A DNA stretch of 64,000 bases, from contig NZ_CP010897.2 of NCBI RefSeq assembly GCF_000934605.2, forward strand, positions 868,001 through 932,000, given 5' to 3'. Source of the stretch: Pandoraea vervacti. GTDB lineage: Bacteria > Pseudomonadota > Gammaproteobacteria > Burkholderiales > Burkholderiaceae. Below are positions 51,339 through 60,419 of this stretch, piece by piece (the first letter of the stretch is position 1; each line of letters opens with the position of its first letter). The position numbers were made by a program, and so were the translations under genes. The notes below the pieces were generated by a model. That model was not told where the DNA came from. It saw only the letters and a list, made by a program, of their open reading frames with translations, and made no database searches.

Positions 51339-52881
51339 TCTCGGAACCGCCGTGGGCGTCTGCGCGGGCGGACGCCTGCGTATTCGGGAAGTGCATGTCG
51401 CGATACCTGACGAAGTGCGAGCCGCGCACCACACGGTAACCGGCCCAGATCAGCAGGAACAGCGGAATGCCGATGTACGTCGCGACCACGCCGCCCCAGT
51501 CGATCCTGTCCTGTAGAAACGCCTGATAGTTCTGCCCCAGCGTGATGATCAGGCATAGCGCGAACGCGAAGATGGGGCCGAACGGGAAAAACGGCGAGAC
51601 ATAGGGCAAGTTCGCCAGGTCGTAACCCTGTTTGACGTAACCACGGCGGAACCGGTAATGGCTGATCGCGATGCCCAGCCAGGCGATGAAGCCTGTCATG
51701 CCGGAGGTGTTGAGCAGCCAGATGTAGACGGCGTTCGGGCTGAACACGAAGGTGAAGAAGCACAGTGCCGCGACGGCCGCCGTCGCAAGCAACGCGCACA
51801 TCGGCACGCCGTTGCGCGAGATCCGGCCGAACATGCGCGGCGCCTTGCCATCGCGAGCCAGACTGTAGAGCATGCGGGTGGCGGCATACATGCCGGAGTT
51901 TCCTGCCGACAACACGGAGGTCAGCACGACGGCATTCATGACCGAGGCCGCCCCCAGCAGTCCCGCCCGCTCGAAGATCAGGGCGAACGGGCTGACGCTG
52001 ACATCGGTGACGTCATTGCGCAACAGATGCGGATCGGTATACGGGATGAGCAGGCCGATGACCAGAATCGCGGCGACGTAGAACAGCAAAATGCGCCAGA
52101 ACACCTGACGCACGGCACGCGGCAGATTGCGCGCCGGGTCCTTGGATTCGCCGGCGGCGATGCCGATGAGTTCCGTACCCTGAAACGAGAAGCCGACGAC
52201 CATCGCTACACCGATGAGGGCAGCGAAGCCGCCCGCGAACGGCGCGTCGCCAACCGTCCAGTTGGCAACCCCGCCGGCCTCGCCACCGCGAATGATGCCG
52301 AGCAGCATCATCAAGCCCATCGCGACGAAAGCCAGTACGGCAACGACCTTGATCAGCGCAAACCAGAACTCCGCTTCGCCGAAGCCCCGCGCCGACAGGG
52401 CATTCAGACCGAAGGTGATGGCAAGGAACAAGGCGCTCCAGTACACACCTGGCACATGGGGGAACCAGTACGCCATGACCAGTTGTGCTGCGACGAGGTC
52501 GACCGCGACGGTGACGGCCCAGTTGTACCAGTAGTTCCAGCCCAGCGCGAAGCCGAAGCCTTCGTCGACATAGCGCGCACCGTACGTCGAGAATGAACCG
52601 GACACGGGCATGGCCGCGGCCAGTTCGCCAAGGCTGGTCATCAGGAAGTAGACCATCAGGCCGATCAGCACATAACCCAGCAACGCCCCGCCCGGTCCTG
52701 CCTGCGCGATGGTGGCCCCGGAGGCTACGAACAGGCCGGTGCCGATCGAGCCGCCCACGGCGATCATCGTCAGGTGCCGTGCGGACAGGGAGCGGCGCAG
52801 CTCCGACGGGGCTGACGCCCCTGCTTCGATGCCCTCGCCGAGCGGGTCGTGTTCCGATGTTGCCAAAGTCGTGTTCCTCAA
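51319..52881 (-). CDS. APC-family amino acid permease, LysP/AAT-type
   Basis: 520 residues, 12 helices. SLSARHLTMIAVGGSIGTGLFVASG is helix 1 with the AAT signature, and FSFQGTELIGIAAGESKDPARNLPRAVRQVFWRILLFYVAAILVIG the helix 6-7 region, both typical of LysP-like permeases. There is no Met before residue 39, inside helix 1, so TTG 52881 (weak AGG site) is taken, giving the expected N-terminal tail. Its 3' end overlaps the SDR gene by 20 bp. Confidence 0.87.
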   Translation of the reverse strand: MRNTTLATSEHDPLGEGIEAGASAPSELRRSLSARHLTMIAVGGSIGTGLFVASGATIAQAGPGGALLGYVLIGLMVYFLMTSLGELAAAMPVSGSFSTYGARYVDEGFGFALGWNYWYNWAVTVAVDLVAAQLVMAYWFPHVPGVYWSALFLAITFGLNALSARGFGEAEFWFALIKVVAVLAFVAMGLMMLLGIIRGGEAGGVANWTVGDAPFAGGFAALIGVAMVVGFSFQGTELIGIAAGESKDPARNLPRAVRQVFWRILLFYVAAILVIGLLIPYTDPHLLRNDVTDVSVSPFALIFERAGLLGAASVMNAVVLTSVLSAGNSGMYAATRMLYSLARDGKAPRMFGRISRNGVPMCALLATAAVAALCFFTFVFSPNAVYIWLLNTSGMTGFIAWLGIAISHYRFRRGYVKQGYDLANLPYVSPFFPFGPIFAFALCLIITLGQNYQAFLQDRIDWGGVVATYIGIPLFLLIWAGYRVVRGSHFVRYRDMHFPNTQASARADAHGGSETSNALR

Positions 52882-53064
52882 TAGCCTGATGCGCGAATCA
52901 GCGCCCCCCGGCCGCCGTCGAAGCGGCGGGCATCGCGCCGGGGGGGCGAAGGTGGAGGTAATTCAGAGTGGGGGCGATTGTACTGCGGGTCTTCCCGATT
53001 GGGCGACTTTCTGCTCATGCTCGACGAATTCGCGCATCAAAACGCTCATTTGCGCGGTTTTTCT

Positions 53065-53709
53065 TCAGAGTTCCCGCACCATTCCGGGTTCGCAGATCTC
53101 CATCGCGCGTTGGTAGACGGGACGCTCGCCAATCCGGGCCAGATAAGCCTGGATGTGCGGGTACGGCGTCAGGTCGATGGGCTGAAACACGCCCATGGTC
53201 GTGAGTGAGAACACGGTCATGATGTCGGCGGCAGTGAACGCGTCGCCAGCAAGATAGGGACGGGCGACGAGATGCTTGTCCATCGTGTCGAGTGCGACTT
53301 GCAGGCGTCCCATGGTGCTGGCGAGTGCCGGATGGTCAACGGGCAGTCCGGCCCGCGCGAGCGTCATGTAGCGCAGGATGATCGGCTGGAGATTGCCGTT
53401 GGCGAAGTGAAACCAGTACAGATAGTGGGGATAGTCGGCGTGATCCGGTCCGATTTGCAGTCGGCCATCGCCGAATTTCGTCAGCAGGTATTCCACGATG
53501 GCAGCCGATTCGCCAAGCATCGTGTCGCCATCCTCGATGACCGGGGCGGCACCGAGCGGATGCAACTGCCTGAGTGCTTCCGGCGCCAGGCGAGTGACGG
53601 GGTCGCGCGCATAACGCACCAACTGGTAAGGGATGGCAAGTTCCTCGCAGAGCCAGACGATGCGCTCCGATTGGGAGACGCCGAGGTGATGTACGGTCAG
53701 CATGGGCAT
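53065..53709 (-). CDS. Glutathione S-transferase family protein
   Basis: 214 residues. The N-domain is LTVHHLGVSQSERIVWLCEELAIPYQLVRYARDP, with cis-Pro in HPLGAAPVIEDGD and the ES motif in MLGESAAIVEYLL. The C-domain has AGDAFTAADIMTVFSLTTM. It is next to an AraC regulator gene on the same strand (14 bp), possibly co-transcribed. ATG 53703 would be an alternative start. Confidence 0.92.
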   Translation of the reverse strand: MPMLTVHHLGVSQSERIVWLCEELAIPYQLVRYARDPVTRLAPEALRQLHPLGAAPVIEDGDTMLGESAAIVEYLLTKFGDGRLQIGPDHADYPHYLYWFHFANGNLQPIILRYMTLARAGLPVDHPALASTMGRLQVALDTMDKHLVARPYLAGDAFTAADIMTVFSLTTMGVFQPIDLTPYPHIQAYLARIGERPVYQRAMEICEPGMVREL

Positions 53710-53723
53710 GAATTCCTGAAGGG

Positions 53724-54599
53724 CTAGGCGCCGCGGTTGTCACGACCGGAATCGCGTACGGCGGAGGGGGAGAATCCGAAACGCTCCCGAAAGCGCACGG
53801 AAAATCGCGACGGCGATTCGTAGCCGACGCACATCGCCACGTCCGAGATCGGGCGCGACGTTGCCTGAAGCATGGTCAGGGCCGTGGTCATCCGGACGTC
53901 TGCAAGGACTGCCGTGAGCGACGTGCCTTCAGCGCAGAGCCGACGTCGAAGCGTGGCCTCGGACATGGCGAGGCGCCCGGACACGACGGCGGACGACCAT
54001 GACGCATCGACGTCGGCGGCAATCAGATGGCGGACCCTGGCCGCGATGGAAGTCCGGGCAGCGTGAGGCGCCAGCGAGACGCCACACGCGAGCAACCAGT
54101 AGGCAACCTCAAGCGCGCGCAGCCGTGCAACGCCTTCGGGTACCGGGTCGATGGGGCAGAGCGCCTCGCACGCCGCTTCGAACGACGCATGAAATTGTCT
54201 TGCGATCTTCCCGAGCGCGATCGCCGACTTTCGCCCGGCAGTGGCGCGTTCGGCTGCCGTGGCGTCGCGACGATAGCGTTCGTCGAACAACAGCGCGTCG
54301 TCGAATACGAGCCACCGCGCCTCGTACGTGCCGTCCGACGCCAGCACGTTCGTGAAGTCCACCGTCTGCGCACCACGTACGACGAGGGCCTGACCCGGCG
54401 TTGCGCGGGCGCGCGCGCCGTCGCTCGTCGTCACCGTCTTGATGCCTTTGTCGACGACGATGAGGGCATTGTGCTCGAGATGGATGCTGGCAATCCGCAG
54501 TTCGTTGCCCTGAATAACGCGCGCCGTCAGCCCGATGTCGGGCCGTGCATGGATTTCGCGCTGGCTTTCACGCGGGTGGGGCGCAGTGTCGGGTCGCAT
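53724..54599 (-). CDS. AraC-family transcriptional regulator
   Basis: 291 residues. The C-terminal double helix-turn-helix includes LAMSEATLRRRLCAEGTSLTAVLADVRMTTALTMLQATSRPISDVAMCVGYESPSRFSVRFRERFGFSPSAVR. The N-terminal part is a cupin-like sensor (TPGQALVVRGAQTVDF). Divergent from the cobalamin-controlled operon and upstream of a GST gene. No ligand clue. Confidence 0.93.
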   Translation of the reverse strand: MRPDTAPHPRESQREIHARPDIGLTARVIQGNELRIASIHLEHNALIVVDKGIKTVTTSDGARARATPGQALVVRGAQTVDFTNVLASDGTYEARWLVFDDALLFDERYRRDATAAERATAGRKSAIALGKIARQFHASFEAACEALCPIDPVPEGVARLRALEVAYWLLACGVSLAPHAARTSIAARVRHLIAADVDASWSSAVVSGRLAMSEATLRRRLCAEGTSLTAVLADVRMTTALTMLQATSRPISDVAMCVGYESPSRFSVRFRERFGFSPSAVRDSGRDNRGA

Positions 54600-54741
54600 C
54601 GTCGGGGGTTTCCGGGAGAAGGCCGATGCAGTCTACCCTCGCCAACGCGGCGACGCGATGCGCGAACGATCAATCGCTGTGCCGATTCGCTCAAGGGCGG
54701 TAGTCACCTGCCACGTGAGCGACATGAACCGAAACAACACG

Positions 54742-54747
54742 TAGAAT
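54742..54747 (+). promoter_or_regulatory. Probable -10 element for the riboswitch transcript
   Basis: TAGAAT places the transcript start at about 54754, two bases before the first pairing base of the riboswitch. No clear -35 element is seen. Confidence 0.45.
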
Positions 54748-54755
54748 GCGCGCTA

Positions 54756-54840
54756 CCGACGGCCGGAAGCTGGTGCAAATCCAGCGCGGTCGCGCCACTG
54801 TGACTCGTCCTCGCGACGGGAAGTCAGACCTGGCCGTTGG
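54756..54840 (+). ncRNA. Cobalamin riboswitch
   Basis: A short B12 aptamer. The closing helix pairs CCGACGGCC (54756-54764) with GGCCGTTGG (54832-54840). Inside are the conserved GGAAGCTGGTGCAAATCC segment, GCCACTGTGA and the B12 box AAGTCAGACCTGGCC (54821-54835). Downstream, a run of seven T's and a GGGG/CCCC hairpin overlap the first base of the ribosome site of the receptor gene, so control may act on translation start. High cobalamin should repress the receptor-transporter operon. Confidence 0.93.
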
Positions 54841-54882
54841 GCACATCGACCTTTTTTTGGGGCGCGAAACCCCAGGAGACCC

Positions 54883-57036
54883 ATGCATCATCCATGCTCG
54901 ACGACCCTCGACAGGGTCCCGGCAGGGCGTTGTTTCGCCCTTGGCAAAGCCGCGCTCACCGTTGTCTCGCTGTTCGGCAGCGCCGTCACGTTTGCCGACG
55001 ACACCCACCTGCCGCGGGTCACCGTCAATGCGCAACACGCGCGCGACGACGCGCCACTCTCCACGCCGACGCCCACCGGTTCCCGTCTGAACCTGTCCAG
55101 TCTCGACACGCCCGCGAGCGTCGAGACGCTGAGCGCCCGGCAGATCGAAGCGCGCGGCGATCAGAGCGTCAACGACGCCGTGACGCGCACCACCGGCTTC
55201 ACCAGCACGGCCACGCCGGGCAATGGCGGCACCGCGCTCGCCGTGCGCGGCTTCGCCGGTCAGGAGTCGGTGATGACGCTCTACGACGGCACGCGCCTCT
55301 ATCCCGGCGCGGGCACGATGACCTTTCCCTTCGACACCTGGCAAGTCGAGCGCATCGACGTGCTGCGCGGACCGGCATCGGTGCTGTACGGCGAGGGCGC
55401 GATCGGCGGTGTGGTGAATGTCGTGCCGAAGCGAGCGCAGCGCGAGTCCGCGACCACGATTCAGGCGGGCTTCGGAACCGATGGCCAGAAACGCTTCGCG
55501 CTCGACACCACCGGCGCACTCGGCCCCATGTTGTCGTACCGCTTTTATGTGAGCGACAACCGCGGCAACGGTTGGGCCGAGCGCGGCGATGCGCATACGA
55601 CTTCGTTCGGCGGCGCGGTGAAGCTCGACGTGTCGCCGACACTGTCGTTCACGCTCGACTACGACTACGCACGTCAGATGCCGGCGACGTATTTCGGCGT
55701 GCCGCTCAACAACGGCACGATCGATACGTCCCTGCGTTACCGGAACTTCAACGTGGGCGATGCACTGATCGCCTACTTCGATCAGTCGACGCGGTTGACC
55801 GGCGTCTTCCGGGCCGCCGACGGCATCACGATCCGCGGTCAGTTGTACTACCTGAACACCCGCCGTCATTGGCGCAACAGCGAATCGTACGAGATGGACC
55901 CGTCCACGCGTCGGGTCACGCGCAGCGACTACATCGAGATCCTTCAGCACGAGCATCAGGTCGGCAACCGGCTCGATGCCACCATCGACCGTACCCTCGC
56001 GGGACACGCGAACCGCTTCGTCATCGGCGTCGAGGCCAATCAGATCTCGTTTCAGCGCGACAGCAACACACCGTTTGGCGGCACGTCGGTCGTCAATGCG
56101 GATGCTTTCGACCCGGGCGTGTTCGCCAGCCCCGATCCGACCTTGCCCGAATTCCGCACGCTGACGCGTCAGGTGGCGTTGTTCGCCGAAGACCGTTTCG
56201 ACATCACGCCGCGCCTGTCGGCGGTGGGTGGCGTGCGTTACGACTATCTTGACTATTCGCGTCGGCAACTGGCCACAGGATCTGAGTTCGGCAAGACGTT
56301 CTCGAACGTCGGCTGGCGTCTTGGCCTCGTGTATCAGCTCAGTCCCTCGGCGTCGGTCTACGGTCAGTACACGCGCGGTGCAGACAGCATCGGCTCGCTG
56401 GTCACCCTGTCGCAATCGCAGACCCGGTTCGATCTCGCGACCGGCGAGCAGTGGGAGGCGGGCTTCAAGCAGGAACTGCCGAACGGTCGGGGCTTCTGGA
56501 CGCTCGCCGTCTACCAGATCGTGAAACGGCATCTCCTGGCGACCGATCCGTTGCATCCGACGGTGACGCAACAAGTCGGCCAGCAGTCGTCTCGCGGTGT
56601 TGAGGTGTCCGGTGCGCTGACGCTGGGCTACGGCTTCTCCGTCGAGGCGAATGCGTCGCTCTTGCGCGCCCGTTACGATAATTTCGACGAAAGCGTGGAT
56701 GGGGTGGCCGTGTCGCGCAACGGCAACGTGCCGAACAACATTCCGCAGCAGACCGCCAACGTGTGGCTGACCTACACGCCCGTGCGCGACGTCGTGATCG
56801 GCACGGGATTGCGCTACGTCGGGCGTCGCTACAGCGATAACGCCAACACGGCGCCGATACCCGCGTTCACGGTATTCGACGCCTCGGCGTCGTGGCAGGC
56901 GACCCGACGCATCAATCTCGCGCTCTATCTGCGCAACCTTGGCAATCGCGCGTATGCGGTGACGTCGGAATCGCCGACAGAGTGGCTGCTCGGCCCATCG
57001 CGCTCGGCGCAGGTCGTGGCGACGATGAAGTTCTGA
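54883..57036 (+). CDS. TonB-dependent outer-membrane receptor, probable cobalamin/corrinoid uptake
   Basis: 717 residues. A long signal region ends near residue 39 (SLFGSAVTFA). The TonB box-like RVTVNAQ follows, then the plug domain (LSLDTPASVETLSARQIEARGDQ..., GFAGQESVMTLYDGTRLYPGAG, VLRGPASVLYGEGAIGGVVNVVPK) and a 22-strand beta barrel ending in the typical aromatic residue (VVATMKF). By sequence the receptor looks like the siderophore-receptor subclass and is longer than E. coli BtuB, but the riboswitch and the B12 ABC genes directly downstream make cobalamin or another corrinoid the likely ligand. Confidence 0.85.
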   Translation: MHHPCSTTLDRVPAGRCFALGKAALTVVSLFGSAVTFADDTHLPRVTVNAQHARDDAPLSTPTPTGSRLNLSSLDTPASVETLSARQIEARGDQSVNDAVTRTTGFTSTATPGNGGTALAVRGFAGQESVMTLYDGTRLYPGAGTMTFPFDTWQVERIDVLRGPASVLYGEGAIGGVVNVVPKRAQRESATTIQAGFGTDGQKRFALDTTGALGPMLSYRFYVSDNRGNGWAERGDAHTTSFGGAVKLDVSPTLSFTLDYDYARQMPATYFGVPLNNGTIDTSLRYRNFNVGDALIAYFDQSTRLTGVFRAADGITIRGQLYYLNTRRHWRNSESYEMDPSTRRVTRSDYIEILQHEHQVGNRLDATIDRTLAGHANRFVIGVEANQISFQRDSNTPFGGTSVVNADAFDPGVFASPDPTLPEFRTLTRQVALFAEDRFDITPRLSAVGGVRYDYLDYSRRQLATGSEFGKTFSNVGWRLGLVYQLSPSASVYGQYTRGADSIGSLVTLSQSQTRFDLATGEQWEAGFKQELPNGRGFWTLAVYQIVKRHLLATDPLHPTVTQQVGQQSSRGVEVSGALTLGYGFSVEANASLLRARYDNFDESVDGVAVSRNGNVPNNIPQQTANVWLTYTPVRDVVIGTGLRYVGRRYSDNANTAPIPAFTVFDASASWQATRRINLALYLRNLGNRAYAVTSESPTEWLLGPSRSAQVVATMKF

Positions 57037-57049
57037 GGCCCGCCCGCCG

Positions 57050-57841
57050 ATGCCTGCCGCACTCGACATTGCCAGCCTGAGCTGGTCGCCCGCCGATCTG
57101 GCTGGCCCAAACGCGTCGCCGCTACTTCAATCGATCTCGCTCGACGTCTCGCGCGGCGAGTTCGTCGGGCTGATCGGCCCGAACGGCAGCGGCAAGACAA
57201 GCCTGCTGCGCTGTGCATTCCGTTACGCAAAGCCGCAGGCAGGCACAGTCACGCTCGACGGCACCGACGTTTGGCGTGCGTCGCCGCGTTGGTCTGCGCA
57301 GCACATCGCGGTGCTCTTGCAGGAGTTGCCGGACGACTTCGGCCTGAGCGTTGAACAGGTCGTCTGGATGGGACGAACGCCGCACAAGCGCCTGCTCGAC
57401 GTCGATACGCCCGATGACGCGCACATCGTCGAGCAAGCGCTGCGCGATGTGGACATGACGAACGCCCGCGCGCGTGCGTTCGCCACGCTCTCGGGCGGCG
57501 AGAAGCAGCGCGTGCTGCTTGCGCGCGCGCTCGCGCAGCAACCCGACGTATTGATGCTCGACGAGCCGACCAGTTTTCTCGACCTGCATCATCAGATCGA
57601 ATTCATGCGCCTGATTCGTTCGTTGCAAGTGACGACGCTCGCGACGCTTCACGATCTCAATCTCGCTGCCGCGTACTGCGACCGTCTGTATGTGCTGGCG
57701 CGCGGCGAGATCGTGGCGCAGGGCGCGCCGGCCGAGGTGCTGACGGTCGAGCGGCTCGCGCAGGTGTTTCAGGTCGAAGCGCTGGTCGATGCGCACCCTG
57801 TCACTCACCGTCCCCGAATCACACTCGCTCATCCGATATGA
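57050..57841 (+). CDS. btuD: B12-type ABC transporter ATPase
   Basis: 263 residues. Walker A GPNGSGKTS (about 43-51), Q-loop LLQELPDDF, signature LSGGEKQRVLLARAL and Walker B VLMLDEPTSFLD followed by switch His in TLHDLNLA. It belongs to the FepC/BtuD group. Start 13 bp after the receptor stop, and its stop overlaps the start of btuF by 4 bases, so it is part of one operon with the riboswitch. Confidence 0.9.
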   Translation: MPAALDIASLSWSPADLAGPNASPLLQSISLDVSRGEFVGLIGPNGSGKTSLLRCAFRYAKPQAGTVTLDGTDVWRASPRWSAQHIAVLLQELPDDFGLSVEQVVWMGRTPHKRLLDVDTPDDAHIVEQALRDVDMTNARARAFATLSGGEKQRVLLARALAQQPDVLMLDEPTSFLDLHHQIEFMRLIRSLQVTTLATLHDLNLAAAYCDRLYVLARGEIVAQGAPAEVLTVERLAQVFQVEALVDAHPVTHRPRITLAHPI

Positions 57842-58809
57842 AACGCTATGTTCTGATGGGCTCGATGGCCCTGACCGCCATGCTGGTCTCGAATGCCGGG
57901 CGGGCCGATGTCCGCTACCCGATCACCGTGCAAAGCTGCAATCGGGCCGTGACGTTCGAGCGCGCGCCGCAACGCGCCGTGAGCAACGACGTCAATCTGA
58001 CGGAAATGATGCTCGCGCTCGGTTTGAAATCGCGCATGGTCGGCTTCACCGGCATCAGTGGATGGAAGACCGGCAATGCCGCGCTGCGTCGGCAACTCGC
58101 CGGGTTGCCCGAACTCGCGCAGCGGTACCCGTCGATGGAGGTGCTGGTGCAGGCGGGGGCCGACTTTTACTTCGCGGGCTGGAATTACGGCATGCATGTG
58201 GGTGGCCCGGTCACGCCTGCGATGCTCGCACCGATGGGCATCCGCACCTACGAACTGAGCGAATCGTGCGGCCATGTGATGCCACGCGGCGCGGCCTCTT
58301 TCGACGACGTCTACAACGATCTGCGCAATCTCGGACGCATCTTCGACGTCGAGCCGGCAGCCAGCGCAATCATCGATCGCATGAGGTCGCAACTCGAGAC
58401 GCTGACACATCGGGTGGGCGCGAAGACGGCGCCGGTGCGCACCTTCGTCTACGACAGCGGCGAGGACAGCCCCTTTACCGCCGGACGTCTTGCCATGCCG
58501 ACGGCACTGATCGAGGCCGCAGGCGGACGCAATGTCATGGATGACGTCATGCAAAGCTGGACGCGTGTGAGTTGGGAGACCGTGGTGGCGCGCAACCCGC
58601 AGGCGATCGTCGTCGTCGATTACGGCGCTGTCACGGCGGCACAGAAGATTGCGTTCCTGCTCGATCAGCCGGCGTTGCGGAAGGTCGAGGCGGTTCGCGC
58701 CCGACGCTTCATCGTGGTGCCCTACGACGAAGCGACCCCCGGCATTCGCAATGCGCAGGCGGTAGAGACGATTGCGCGCGGCCTGTATCCGAAGGCGTTC
58801 CCGAAATGA
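57838..58809 (+). CDS. btuF: Periplasmic B12-binding protein
   Basis: 323 residues with signal peptide MKRYVLMGSMALTAMLVSNAGRA. The class III binding fold is seen: YPITVQSCNRAVTFERAPQRAVSNDVNLTEMMLALGLKSRMVGFTG at the N-domain, QAGADFYFAGWNYG and the long helix linking the lobes. It delivers corrinoid to the BtuC/BtuD complex. ATGA overlaps at both ends (57838 and 58806) show tight translational coupling. Confidence 0.88.
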   Translation: MKRYVLMGSMALTAMLVSNAGRADVRYPITVQSCNRAVTFERAPQRAVSNDVNLTEMMLALGLKSRMVGFTGISGWKTGNAALRRQLAGLPELAQRYPSMEVLVQAGADFYFAGWNYGMHVGGPVTPAMLAPMGIRTYELSESCGHVMPRGAASFDDVYNDLRNLGRIFDVEPAASAIIDRMRSQLETLTHRVGAKTAPVRTFVYDSGEDSPFTAGRLAMPTALIEAAGGRNVMDDVMQSWTRVSWETVVARNPQAIVVVDYGAVTAAQKIAFLLDQPALRKVEAVRARRFIVVPYDEATPGIRNAQAVETIARGLYPKAFPK

Positions 58810-59849
58810 CGGCTGTGCAGGTGCGCGGGCATATGGCGATTGGCGCACTGACGCTCGCACTCATCGCGTCGATCGTGCTTGCGACCGGTTTCGGCCCGAC
58901 GGCCATTGCGCCGTCGTTGACGCTGCGTATCGTGCTCGCGCATTTGACGTGCGTGGGGCAGTGCGCCGGACAAAGCGTGGCCGCGCACGACTGGACGGCA
59001 TCACAGGACGCCGTGGTGTGGCTCATTCGTTTGCCGCGCGTGTTGCTCGCGGCGATCGTGGGTGCGTCGCTCGCGATGGTCGGCGTCGCGTTGCAGGCCG
59101 TGACGGCCAATCGGCTCGCCGATCCGCATCTGCTTGGCGTGAGCGCGGGGGCGACCTTCGGTGCGGTGCTCGCGACACTCTTTCTCGGGGCGGTCTTCGG
59201 GCCGTTCACCGTGTCGCTGCTCGCCTTCGCCGGGGCCGCGTTCGCCACGCTCGCGGTGATCGGGCTCGCGCACCGGCAGGGGCGTCTCGAACGGGACCGG
59301 CTGTTGCTCGCCGGCGTCGCGGTGTCGTTCGTGATGCTCGCCGCGGCTAACCTGTTGCTGTATCTCGGCGATCAGCGCGCGGCGTCGTCCGTGTTGTTCT
59401 GGACCCTCGGCGGTCTCGGCCTCGCGCGCTGGGACATCCTCGTCGTGCCGGCGACGATTGCCCTGATCGGCGGCATTGTGCTGATTGGCCGACGCCGTGA
59501 GCTGAACGCGTTGATGACGGGCGATCTCGCCGCGGTGACGCTGGGCGTGAACGTGCCGCGCGTTCGAGCGGAAGTGTTTCTCATTGGCGCGCTCGTGACC
59601 GGGGCGATGGTGTCGGTGAGCGGCGCCATCGGGTTCGTCGGCCTCGTCACGCCGCATGCCTGCCGCCGGATCGTGGGGGCCGAGCACGGACGTCTGCTGC
59701 CGGTCTGCGCGTTGCTCGGCGCCGTGCTGCTGATCTGGGCCGACGTGCTCGCCCACACGATGATCGCGCCGGAAGACCTGCCTGTGGGCGTGGTGACGGC
59801 ACTCGTGGGGGGCGGCGGCTTCGTGGCGTTGTTGCGGGCTCGGAGGTGA
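58806..59849 (+). CDS. btuC: B12-type ABC transporter permease
   Basis: 347 residues, about 10 helices of the FecCD/BtuC family. Conserved stretches: LIRLPRVLLAAIVGASLAMVGVALQAVTANRLADPHLLGVSAGATFGAVLATLF, ALVTGAMVSVSGAIGFVGLVTPHACRRIVGAEHGRLLPV and EDLPVGVVTALVGGGGFVALL at the C-terminus. ATG 58806 overlaps the btuF stop by 4 bases and gives the expected first helix. Last gene of the riboswitch-controlled operon; the next gene is convergent, 2 bp away. Confidence 0.92.
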   Translation: MTAVQVRGHMAIGALTLALIASIVLATGFGPTAIAPSLTLRIVLAHLTCVGQCAGQSVAAHDWTASQDAVVWLIRLPRVLLAAIVGASLAMVGVALQAVTANRLADPHLLGVSAGATFGAVLATLFLGAVFGPFTVSLLAFAGAAFATLAVIGLAHRQGRLERDRLLLAGVAVSFVMLAAANLLLYLGDQRAASSVLFWTLGGLGLARWDILVVPATIALIGGIVLIGRRRELNALMTGDLAAVTLGVNVPRVRAEVFLIGALVTGAMVSVSGAIGFVGLVTPHACRRIVGAEHGRLLPVCALLGAVLLIWADVLAHTMIAPEDLPVGVVTALVGGGGFVALLRARR

Positions 59850-59851
59850 AG

Positions 59852-60298
59852 TCAGACGGGCTTATCGCTGCAGTGACTCGTGTAGACGGTGATGCCGTGA
59901 CCGTCCGGATCCTGCATCGAGAAATAGTGGTGGCCGTAGAGCGCTTCATTCGCGATTGGAGATGGCGAGTATCCCTTGACGATGAGGCTTGCCCTGTAGG
60001 ATTCCAGGTCCGCTTTTGTCTGTCCCGCAATCATCAAATCGATTTTTTCGCTGGCGAAATCCGGTCGCTGACCCACCTGACCCGGCAGCAACGTATCGGT
60101 CGAATCGTCGCCCTTCCTGAACAGCAGCAAATGAGTGCCACCGCGCATCTCGACGATCGCCATTCCCGGAAAAGCGCCGAATGCGCGCAGTCCCAATTCC
60201 GTATAGAAGTCGTAGCTTGCGTCGATATCTCGTACTTTCATGACGAAGTGACCCAGTGCCAGGGCGGGCAAGCGCGTTTCGGTGCCGTGCGTGTTCAT
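59852..60298 (-). CDS. VOC-family (glyoxalase/bleomycin resistance) protein
   Basis: 148 residues with two beta-alpha-beta-beta-beta modules: ALGHFVMKVRDIDASYDFYTELGLRAFG, then MAIVEMRGGTHLLLF, and HHYFSMQDPDGHGITVYTSH with the C-terminal Glu replaced by Thr. The metal ligands are only partly conserved. ATG 60298 has GAGGACT upstream. It is divergent from a TetR gene and shares a perfect operator, so it is probably induced by the compound that the TetR protein senses. Confidence 0.9.
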   Translation of the reverse strand: MNTHGTETRLPALALGHFVMKVRDIDASYDFYTELGLRAFGAFPGMAIVEMRGGTHLLLFRKGDDSTDTLLPGQVGQRPDFASEKIDLMIAGQTKADLESYRASLIVKGYSPSPIANEALYGHHYFSMQDPDGHGITVYTSHCSDKPV

Positions 60299-60363
60299 TC
60301 GTGAGTCCTCGGGGGAGTGAGCGACGCGGCAGTCTTGCATCACGCATATCTCGGCGTTAATCT

Positions 60364-60406
60364 GACTGCCCAGTCGGAAATATTATCCGACTGATCAGTC
60401 GGATAA
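60364..60406. promoter_or_regulatory. Tandem TetR operators between VOC and tetR genes
   Basis: At 60383-60406 the arm TTATCCGACTGA is followed immediately by its exact reverse complement, a 24-bp perfect palindrome. At 60364-60375 GACTG-CC-CAGTC is a second, shorter site on the VOC side. The pair lies in the 121-bp gap, one site near each gene. Confidence 0.8.
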
Positions 60407-60419
60407 GCAAGAGGGTGTC

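Noticed and set aside
54691..57069. Very long open frame (792 codons) antisense to the TonB receptor gene
   Set aside because: It mirrors a GC-rich coding frame, its translation is Arg/Glu/His-rich with no domain, and it has no ribosome site. The same applies to long antisense frames at 2740-3978, 5997-7571 and 29355-31370.
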